In this document: in pieces, positions 9,551 to 18,025 of the stretch | Layout of the letters: the number at the start of each line of letters is the position of its first letter | Position numbering within the stretch: position 1 is the stretch's first letter | Assembly: GCA_024196135.1 (NCBI GenBank) | Contig: JAMQCK010000437.1 | Location: 1-23,058, forward strand | DNA length: 23,058 nt | DNA from: Pleurotus ostreatus/Saccharomyces cerevisiae fusant | Taxonomy: Eukaryota > Opisthokonta | Direction: 5' to 3' | Notes under the pieces: generated by a model | Database searches by the model: none | Told to the model about the DNA's origin: nothing | Seen by the model: the letters and a program-made list of their open reading frames with translations, nothing else | Position numbers and translations under genes: made by a program

Positions 9551-10728
9551 ATGGCGTCCTCGAGTAGGCGCGCAATCCACGTTACCTACATGCGCTGTCA
9601 GTCTATCGATGTGAGCAATAGAGAGGTTAGCCCCTTGTACGATATCTACTCTACCGACTAAGGCGCAGTGGTTCCAGAAGGCCGACGGTTCGCCGGACGG
9701 GACCATTGCCTCACCACTTTCCAGTCTTCCCAGCGCGGGACCCTCCTCGAGCAATCATGCGGATACTGAGCCATCCGCTACTACTGCGGCGGATGCAACC
9801 GCTCAAACCTCACCACTTCGCCCTCGATCGGCACGGCCAACGCCTCTCCGCAAGCGCACGATCTGCCTCAGCAGTCCTCGATGGTACCTCTATTTCCAAG
9901 CTGAAGGACTTCCTATCAAATGAGTTCGGCCACGTATATTGGGTGTCATTGGGTACGTTGTGCACTCTCAAGCTTACTATGAATGCACTCGCTGATCGAG
10001 CCAGGCCCCTTCGCCCCAGGCAAGCGCGCTTCCGACTCGAATGCTCATCCGAGGCGCAGGCATGCATACGTTCTGTTCTCGCGCGTTCGCTCCATCGACA
10101 AAGTCCGCACGCGACTTGGCAGCCCCATCGACTTCTACGGGAGCGCCTTATTTCCCGAGCTGATACCTCCGGTGACGGTCGGCGGACCCACGAATCAGGC
10201 CCTGCAGGAGAGACTGCACCCGCGAAAGGATCCGCTACACCCTGTCGGGGTGCGGCCCAAGGATACGCTCTTCATCAGACGGCTTGAAAATGCGGACCCT
10301 GAGGAGCTGCGGGGTCACATCGAAGCCTCGTGTCGCGACCTGGTATTCCTCACACGTAGTAAGGCCTTCACGCATATTGTTATCAACTCGGCTGACCATA
10401 CCTCGCAGTGGGATCTTACCTGGAGCTGCGGTTCAGCGATGTGAAGGCAGCATCGAGGGCACGTACCGCTCTGCAGGATTACTTCCGGCGCTCGAACACC
10501 ACCTCCTGGGTCGACTTCAAGACGGACGAGGGTGATCTGCCTGTAGTCCTCAGAGCCCAGCAAAGGAACCGTGCTGAGCAGCTTCGTCGTCTGCAGCGCG
10601 CGCTCTTGGATCCGGCGCGGGATGACAAAGCGAGTGTGCAGGCAGCCATTGAGGTCGCGAAGCAGAAGCTCGAGGAGACGAAAGAGAAGCTGGCGCATAT
10701 GGAGGAACTCGTCGCGAAGTCAGAGTAG
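9551..10728 (+). CDS. Gene E: RRM-like RNA-binding protein with C-terminal coiled coil
   Basis: Proposed exons 9551-9610, 9663-9723, 9875-9952, 10005-10355 and 10409-10728 give 289 residues. The start ATGGCG has good context, and the first intron (GTGAGC...TAAG) joins SID to AQWFQKADG. Residues 41-105 look like the later part of an RRM (SISKLKDFLSNEFGHVYWVS, then HAYVLFSRVRSIDKVRTRL). A second RRM-like unit follows, with DTLFIRRL as strand 1, DPEELRGHIEAS as helix 1 and YLELRFSDVKAASRARTALQ as strand 3 plus helix 2. Residues from about 235 to the end form a charged coiled coil (RNRAEQLRRLQRALL...AKQKLEETKEKLAHMEELV). Between 9724 and 9874 either a weak-donor intron or a +1 frameshift is needed: the upstream frame reads RKRTICLS, a plausible RRM strand 1, up to the break. 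RNA binding is inferred from fold-like pattern; specific role unknown. Confidence 0.6.
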
Positions 10729-10944
10729 TTTTGTAGGTGGATATGGCCGACTCGAGCGCCCTTTGACCGACCTTTACACTCCAGCATGCAGTCCAATAAT
10801 GATGAACATTGTACGGCCCCTGGGGCGGAATCATAACCCGTATTGTGTTCGAAGACCGAGAGCAATAGAAGAACATCTCGCCGCTCACGCCGAGGCCGAG
10901 CAAAGCAGGCTCGAGTACGCGCGTTTAGAGGGAAGCGGCGCATG

Positions 10945-12596
10945 CTACGACGAAGCTACTGTTCGCGTGGGTCCCACCTGGTCGTCGCGCGGCCGTAGTC
11001 CATGTCTAGAAGCGCTCGGTCAGCATCGTAGATCATCGCTTGTGCGGTCAAAACGCACCTGTCCGACTTATGGGACTCAAGGCCCGTCGCCGAGAACCAC
11101 CGCACGCGCGCGACCGGACACAATTCGCAACGAAATTCGGTTTTCCCTGTGGCGGCGTTGACTCGTCTATGACCCACTCGATCAGGGTGACTAGCGAGCT
11201 GCGGTCAGTGCGTGAAGTGTAGTCAGGTACACGAGACTCACTGATTTGCAATATGACAGTCCATCCAGCCCGCGCTTACGAAAGTGCCGCATATTCTGCA
11301 TGTGTCCTTCATCTTGGACTTGCTTATCCCAGCTCGCTTGGGTTTGAGGCTCGACGGCGTGATACGGCGCAGATCGCGCGTGCGTGTGGCCACGATCTGC
11401 CTGATCAGGGGGTTGACCTTGGCCTCTGCCGGTTGTACACCGGCGCTTGAGACGATACTGCGCACACTGGAAAAGCGCTCAGTTCCACGAAGGAAGAGAT
11501 CGCTGAAGAATGACATACCGTCTCTCGTTGTCTCTAGTAACCTCTTTGAGGTCCTTCTCCCATTCGACCCTCCACTCGTCGACATACAGTTGGAACTGTG
11601 GGATACGGGTCAACTTGGCGTCGTGCGGGACAAGGTATGGTTGAAAATCACCTGCAACAGTGCTCTGTTCCGTCGGTAGCGATTTGCGTATCGCTGAAGG
11701 TTTCAATTCGTGAGTACGACATATGGAATATGGACGAGGCCAAAGTTCGCCACGTACTTCGAACAGCTCTCCTTTCGAGACTGCCGAGAACTCCCGGAAT
11801 TCCTTTCTCGCTTTCTCGAGGTCGCTGAGGAGGATCCCCGGGAGAGCCGTCTTGCCTCTCATCATTCGGCCCATCGTGAGTACAGGTAGCCACGGTATTA
11901 TGTGGCGGTCGGCCCCAGGGCATGGAGAACGAGGCAGGCGATAGTTCGCCCTCGCCTTGGGGAAGCGCATCTTCTTCCTGCTCAAATGTTCATTTATAGT
12001 GTCGGCGATGATGTAAAGGTCATACCGGAAGAAGCGCTGTTTGCAGCTCTCCTAAGAACGCGTTAGAACGGTCACGGGCTAAGCAGAGCGATCCACGCAC
12101 CGAACATATGTATATTATAGGCTCGAGACAGTGCGGAGGGCCCGATGTTCGTTTTCCGCAAGTCTACGAAATGGATGGCTCAGAATATATCCATCGAAGG
12201 GGGGAAACATGAACGCACATAACATTCGCCGGATCGAAAGAGTAGTCTTGTGTAGGTTGCACTTCCATAACTCCCTGGCTTATGAGGGTCGGTAATATCG
12301 AAGAGATCTCGCAGAGTAGTGAATTCGAGAGGGCGCCTGGTAACACGCATGAAGAAACGAGGATCGGGTGGGGGAATGGGGAGGAGAAGCGGAGACCGTG
12401 CGAGTAGGTCACCGTCTTTGGCATCGACGATGGAGCGAAAAAGTTTGCAGACATCTCGGGCGGCGAGCAGCGACAGGGGAAGGCAATATGAAAGGACCAT
12501 ATGCCATAGCTCGACGGGGAGAATGCTGCGCGCGTGTAGAGGCTGCGATAGGATATGCGTGCGTTGGAGATGCCTCGGCTTCCACCGACGTGGCAT
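10945..12596 (-). CDS. Gene C: F-box-like protein with Cys module and C-terminal C2H2 finger
   Basis: Nine exons: 12596-12219, 12163-12101, 12051-12026, 11977-11758, 11693-11652, 11595-11519, 11466-11280, 11198-11059 and 11005-10945; total 1194 nt, 397 residues. An F-box-like segment covers residues 24-60 (SILPVELWHMVLSYCLPLSL...), followed by PPDPRFFMRVTRRP as in gene B. C125, C128, C146 and C150 form C-x2-C-x17-C-x3-C. The middle carries DRHIIPWLPVLTM...EKARKEFREF. The 42-nt exon RYANRYRRNRALLQ matches KYRFRRQRNKILTL of B. The C-terminal finger is C355-x2-C358-x15-H374-x4-H379, with an intron between SD and RH that creates the second His. The donor after residue F of TCRICGTF is less certain, because the conserved intron position (after GISKSK) has no GT. 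Closest local relative is gene B. SCF substrate-receptor role inferred. Confidence 0.75.
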
Positions 12597-13618
12597 GGTG
12601 GTAGAAACTGCACAGGAAAGCTTCGGTGTCGTTGTGATTGCGGAAGACAAGAAAGAATCGGAGTTTCGGTTCCTGTCAGGAAGCGAACCATGCATGCCCA
12701 AAAAGAGAGAACAATAGAAAGCGGCAGCGGGCCGACGGTTTGATCGGATCATAATGAGTCACGCTTGTTGCTATGTATAAAGGCACGCTCTTGCTCTTGC
12801 TCCCGACACCCATCCTTGCAGAGCGGCGCCGCCAACTGGCCTGTATACCTCCCAAGAGAGGTCACCGTGGAGGGTGTCTAGACGCCCTTTGCAGTGGCCC
12901 CTCGGCGTGCTGAGAGGTTGACCACTGGGGAGGCCAATCTGCAAGAGGCGGTAGGCGCCGTGCTCGCGCCGTCGCCACTGACACACGTCTGGCGGCGGCG
13001 TTGATGCTGCTTTCGTCGCGGATGTTATAGAGGGATCCATGCTTGTGGCCCTGCCCTTTGGCATTCGCATAGGAGGCGCGGGCTAGCCATGATGCTTGAA
13101 CTGGCCTCTGGCTGGTCGAGTGGTCATCGGAAAAGTCGGGTGTTATTTCCGCTGGGCTACCTTCGGGTAGATGCACGTGCTCGCACCGATTTGAGGCACC
13201 CCCTCATCGAGTCTTCAAGAGGGCACGTAATTTTTGGAACCTTACCTGAGCCACTTTGTTGGCAACTGCCTCGCTCGATTGTAGATAGTTAGTAGTCGCC
13301 ACTCGAAAGTCTTGCTTCGTAATTGACTGCTGGGTCAAGTCAGACAGTAAAACTCAATCATCTGGCCAACAGGTAATTGCTCTCCGTGACGACCCGACGG
13401 GCGGACAATGAGAACAATGAATGGAGCGGTCCGAAGGTGATCACGAGCCTCGGCCGATTTCCCAGAAAGGAACAATAGCGCCTTTGTCTCCGCTCGGCTA
13501 TCAACTGTCAGCATGCGACTCTTCGGGTGGCCAGTGGCCACGAACATATCGAAGCACGATCACATACAATGACAATTGGTCCCCATGGGGACACAAGCAT
13601 GACTCCTTTGGGCGCTAA
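12597..13618. other. Divergent intergenic region between genes C and D
   Basis: About 1.1 kb separates the two start codons. It holds the 5' block shared by C and B (12697-12736), a TATA-like TTTATACATAG on the minus strand near 12773-12783, and a small hairpin CTACC-TTCG-GGTAG near 13158-13171. Open frames here (for example 12862-13176 -) have no recognisable motifs. Confidence 0.5.
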
Positions 13619-13626
13619 TATATATA
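13619..13626 (+). promoter_or_regulatory. TATA box of gene D
   Basis: TATATATA sits only 13 bases before ATG 13639 but about 110 before ATG 13735. A transcription start about 30 bases downstream of it would exclude the first ATG, so 13735 is the likely start of gene D. Confidence 0.6.
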
Positions 13627-13734
13627 GAGAGAAAATGCATGAATGAACGTCGCTTGCTTTCTCAACTCCTAACATCACCTAGACCACTTGCACACCAGTT
13701 CCTCTGCCGAATCCCCCTCCCCCCCCCCTTCAGC

Positions 13735-15317
13735 ATGGCTTTAGTTCTATGCGGTCTACCCACCGAGCTCTGGGACTTGGTCTTTAGCTACTCGTCATTC
13801 GCCGATCTGTGCACCTGCCGGGCAACTCATCCGTATTTTCGAAGGCTCATAGATGACAAGGACTTAGAGCGTCTGAAGAACGCCTTCCAGCGCTCTGGCC
13901 TTCCCTCACTCGCTAGCGCGTTACAACGCTTCGCTGATACCGACGAGGTCGCCAACAACCTTCCTTCGATCTTCAAGTCCAACGATGACGGAACGGACTC
14001 ATTGGCGTACATGCAGCTGCTGGGGTCTGGTTACTGTAAGGTAAGTCCCTATCTCGTTACACATAGGCAGAGAGCTGATTTGACAAGATTTGTGGCGCCC
14101 AAACGGGTGAACTTCCCCTTTCCAGTGATCTGCAAGTGCGCGTCTGCGGCAAGGCAAGTCTATGGCCCCGCCACTCAAATTGATGACTTACTCATGTGTA
14201 CACAGACTGATTGTATGGCCGCGGTTCACTCGTAAGTAAACTGGGGGTCGAGAGAGAGCCGAGCATTCTGACAAGATCTCCTCCTCAGCACCACATTCTC
14301 GCGCGAAGAATGGAATGGGGGACGGCCTGGACGATACGAGTTCTTTGTCGCATCCGAAGCCAGCGAGTTCCTCCCCTACATTCGCAAGTTGGACAATAAC
14401 ACGCCACCCGATCGCGGAACACGCATCTCCTACTGTTACGGCGAATATCTCGATCGACCAGGCTCTAGGTACATACTTGGCGACATTCTCCGGGCATCTG
14501 AAGAGCTCTTCGGCGTCGGCGTCAACTTCATGAGCCAGGATGAAGCATGGTCATTGAGCAATTACCCAGTCGATCCAGGCGCTTTCGACCCGCCAGATCA
14601 CGAGGCCACGATACGACTGCTCGAGACATGGAAAGAGCGCGCGGCGCGTCATCATGCTCTGGAGACCGTGAGTTTCTCATTGACGGTGGGTCTTCGAGAA
14701 ATCTGACATATCCATAGATTTTCATGGCCATCACCGAGTGGTGGCGAGCGACAGCGGCAAGACGCCAGTCTACGCACGAGAAGAACTTGGCGGCGTGCGT
14801 CTCTTCATTTACCCCCGACCGAGCTCGCTCACATCCAGAATAGGTTGCGTACCACTGTTGCTGAGAAGCCGGGTGTCGACCTGGAAGACATCTTGGGCAA
14901 TCCTCTGACACAGCGTATTCTCGCTGCCCATGCGCGTGACGGAGCATGCACCAACTCCTTCACATTCCGTGACCTGCTTCCTTCGCCAGAGGCCGACCGT
15001 CTTGAGCAGCGTAAGACTACTGCGGCCCTCTCATCCATGGCAAGCGCCGTACGTCCTGGAGCTCCGAAGCATGGAAAGGGCAACTCGTCGAGTAGGGGCC
15101 CGGGTGCTAGGTACGCATGCCCATGGCGCGACGAACAGCCACTGATCATATCCTTCAGTATCGGCTTCCACCGTTGCAATCTCTGTGTACAGGGAAAGCG
15201 CTTCGCCACGCGACCAGAGTTGCGCAGACACCAGAAGACGATGTCCGTACTCCACCAGCTCTACTCTGCTTTTCGCACTCATATCTCCCATCCAGGCACC
15301 CACGCTCAGGAAGGTAG
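13735..15317 (+). CDS. Gene D: F-box-like protein with Cys module and C-terminal C2H2 finger
   Basis: Eight exons: 13735-14040, 14088-14153, 14206-14231, 14289-14667, 14718-14794, 14844-15110, 15159-15242 and 15296-15317; total 1227 nt, 408 residues. The protein opens directly with an F-box-like segment (MALVLCGLPTELWDLVFSYS, to about residue 45). C101, C104, C122 and C127 form C-x2-C-x17-C-x4-C. The middle region holds EEWNGGRPGRYEFFV and, in the 77-nt exon, IFMAITEWWRA, followed by NPLTQRILAAHARD as in A (DPLTQRILWAHARD). The finger is C380-x2-C383-x14-H398-x4-H403, with a phase-2 intron within H-x4-H as in A and C. The second intron starts with GC (AAG/GCAAGT) where A, B and C have GT; this is a standard GC-AG type. 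The intron present in A after RVK is not needed here. Closest local relative is gene A. SCF role inferred. Confidence 0.78.
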
Positions 15318-15494
15318 CGTAGCAGAGTTCGCTATTGTAGCCACGTACATGTCGAATATAAGCACCATGCCACCTCGTAAACCCTGAACCCTCTCGAAGC
15401 GGAGAATCGTCTTGCGAGTGTGTATACATTCTATCGGACAAGTACATTCGACAATTCGATACAGATTGCATAGATACAATACTCGGCAACGCGT

Positions 15495-17284
15495 CTAGTG
15501 CATCATCGGCACCGTCGAGTCAGTCTTCCCAACCTCCACCCACAACTCTTCGACGGTCTGCTTCGGCGCGGCAAGGCGCTCAGGCGTCGGCTGGAAGCAC
15601 TCGGGGAGCTTCGTCGACTCCCAGGACTCGCCGTTAAGCAGCTTCGCAATGCCGCGCGAGCAGGTGAAGGCGCGGGCCATGCCTACGTTACACATCAGCC
15701 AACAGTTCGACAACACAAGTTAAAGGTCAAAGATGAAGACCACTTACCATGTCCCGAATGCCCCGCACTGATAAACGCGCCCGGCTTCCCGTGCACGGCG
15801 CCGACGTAGGGAACAGCCTCCGGCGTGTAGCCCATGATGCCCGTCCAGTCGACGAGGAGCCCCTCGTTGAGCGCCTCCTCGCCCCACCCGGTCATCGTCT
15901 TCTTCATCACCTCGCGCAGGTACTCGGTGAGGTCGGGGATCTTCACGCTGTCGTCCGTGTTCCCGATGAGGTTCTCGACGGGCACCGCCCAGCGGCCGCC
16001 GCCGACGATGATCGTCCCGTCCTTCGGGCGCTGGATCATGTAGTCGAAGTTGTTCTGGGCGAGAAAGTCATAGTCAGCACCGTCTCTCCCTTGCTCACGG
16101 ATGCACCCCACTCACCACCCCCGTCCGATGCGAATACGTATGCGTCAACATATCCTTCCCTGAAAACGCCTTCGTCGGAATCACCGCCGAGCACTGCCCC
16201 CGATACGGCGCGATCCTGCCCAGAAACTCCGGCAGCAGCGTCGCCGTGAATGCGTTCGTGCAGTACACGACCTTCCCCGTCGTCAGCGTGCCCCGGTCGG
16301 TCTTGATCTCCCACTTGCCCGACGCGGCCTGGGCGACGGCGCGCGCGGGCGTGTTCGTCTGCAGGTTGAGGCCGTGCTTGTCGATGCAGAGGCGGATGAG
16401 GTGCGTGACGAGCTTGAAGGGCCAGAGGGAGCCGGCGGGGAACTCGTAGGCGGCGAGGGCGCCGTTGGAGCGCGTGCGCTGAGAGGGGGGTTAGATGAGG
16501 AGAGAGAGGGAGGGAGGGGGATAGAGTACCTTGGCAGCGTCTTCGGGATCGGTGAAGGCGTTGACGATGCCATCTACGACACCGCCGTCCGCAACGAACT
16601 CGTCGTAGTTGGACTTAAAGAAGTCCGCACATGACTGGTCAAGGGCGACGTCTGGGGTATACAAGTTAGCGTCGTAGGCTATGAGGGGGAATGGAGAACG
16701 CACCATACGAGAGACCGCGCCAGAAGTCGCAGTCGATGCCCTCCTTCTTGACGATCTCCTCGACGAGGTTGAGCGTGTCCATCTCATTCTGGAGGATCTT
16801 CATTGCTTGCTCCTTGCCGAACTGCGCCTTGTAGCCCTTGTAGCCTAGCAATCGAACGTTAATCGCAAACTCATGACCAACATACGCTCAGCGCACCTCT
16901 GTAGCAATCCGGGCGACAGTGACCACCGTTCCTCCCAGTCGCGCCGTAGCACACCTCGCGTGCCTCGAGCATGACCACATTCTTAGGCGGATTAGGTCCA
17001 GTGAGGAGGAAGTATGCAAGCGCGCCACCGCTGATACCGGATCCAATGATCGTGACGTCTGCGGTCTCCGGGAGAGCCTCAGTCGAGCGATGCCCGATCA
17101 ACGGAGAGCTCCTCCCGCCCTGCAGCCAGAAGGACAAGCAAGGATCAGGATGCGGGTAGCCCGGGGGCGTCGGGTTCGCAGCGCCGTTCACGATCGTGGA
17201 GGTCATAGCGGGATACTGCGGCTCTTGCGACTCGGGAGAAGAGGGGGAAGGAGGTGCGACGGGCGTGGATGCGTTGCTCCCCAT
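15495..17284 (-). CDS. DAO-family FAD-dependent oxidoreductase
   Basis: Six exons: 17284-16897, 16844-16704, 16651-16530, 16478-16116, 16054-15748 and 15682-15495; total 1509 nt, 502 residues. The dinucleotide-binding motif is VTIIGSGISGGALAYFLL (GSGISG at residues 81-86), followed by E107 at the end of strand 2 and ATGRNGGHCRPDCYRGYKGY from residue 115. Later blocks include VVYCTNAFTATLLPEFLG, IAPYRGQCSAVIPTKAF, DGTIIVGGGRW and GIMGYTPEAVPYVGAVHGKP near the C-terminal FAD contacts, then AGHSGHGMARAF. This order is that of DAO-type flavoenzymes (sarcosine oxidase, PuuB and amino acid oxidase relatives), which oxidise an amine or amino acid with oxygen. The substrate cannot be read. There is no signal peptide; the first 70 residues are Pro/Ser-rich. 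It shares a divergent promoter with the permease at 18026. Its 3' end faces gene D. Confidence 0.9.
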
Positions 17285-18025
17285 ATCAAGATATCCGTGC
17301 GAAGCGCGTTTATCAACGAGAAGGCCGGTTTTAGATTGGTAGGCGGACTATGGCGGTAAGGAAAGGGCTGCGCTGGGTGCGGGGGACGATAAGTGAGCAC
17401 GGGAGGGCGAGGTCGGCGCAGTCATCGGGGTTCGTCGGCTCTGCCGCGGCAGCGGTCGCTGACGAAGGACGCCCTCTCAGAGTTCGTGACCTTGACCGCC
17501 ACAATTTATATGGAAGTACGTGACCGAGGAGAGGATCGTCAGGTCCCATGATGATAGGCTTTCTTATCGTATAGATACGGTCCGCGCTGGAGGAAGCGTT
17601 GCGGTTGCGAGAAGAACGAGTTCCTTGCTCGAGAGCAGCTGCTGTCGCCTGGGGTCACAGAAATTGGGGGAAAAGTCGCCATTCATGTTGAAGTTGACGA
17701 GCGTCGAGGACAAGAGCCGGTCAGCGCCGAGATCGACGAGCACGAGCAGCGCACGCGCAGTGTCGGCAAATGCCGCCCGCCTCTTGATCTGAACTTCCAC
17801 AGATATGTGTTTGCAAACCGAACGTCACTCCACGAATCCCGGAATCTCCATGCCAGCCGCTCGCGCCTTCGTCGGTGTCAATCCTATCAGCCGCCGCTTA
17901 TCTTTCGCACGCGCAGCCATTGCCATTGTGGCGCCAAGCGGTTATCGCCAACTCGAGCGGATGTCTTTATAGCGGCGTTCCGGGGCTAGGCCAGCTGGTT
18001 CTTCCCTCCCACGACACAAGGCGCC
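17285..18025. promoter_or_regulatory. Shared divergent promoter with GATA-factor-type sites
   Basis: About 740 bp between the starts of the FAD oxidoreductase and the permease. HGATAR matches (either strand) occur at 17387-17392, 17552-17557, 17563-17569, 17884-17889, 17897-17903 and 17942-17947. By base odds roughly two would be expected. A TTTATA at 17966-17971 lies about 55 bases before the permease ATG, and a TATAAA on the minus strand near 17505-17515 may serve the oxidoreductase. In fungi such sites bind AreA/Nit2-type nitrogen regulators; binding here is inferred. No gene is seen in the interval. Confidence 0.45.

Noticed and set aside
13158..13171. Small TTCG hairpin as a bacterial-type terminator
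   Set aside because: The DNA is fungal, and the hairpin is intergenic between divergent genes with no T tract.
13639..13734. Upstream in-frame ATG of gene D adding 32 residues
   Set aside because: It lies only 13 bases after the TATA box, so it would fall outside the transcript.
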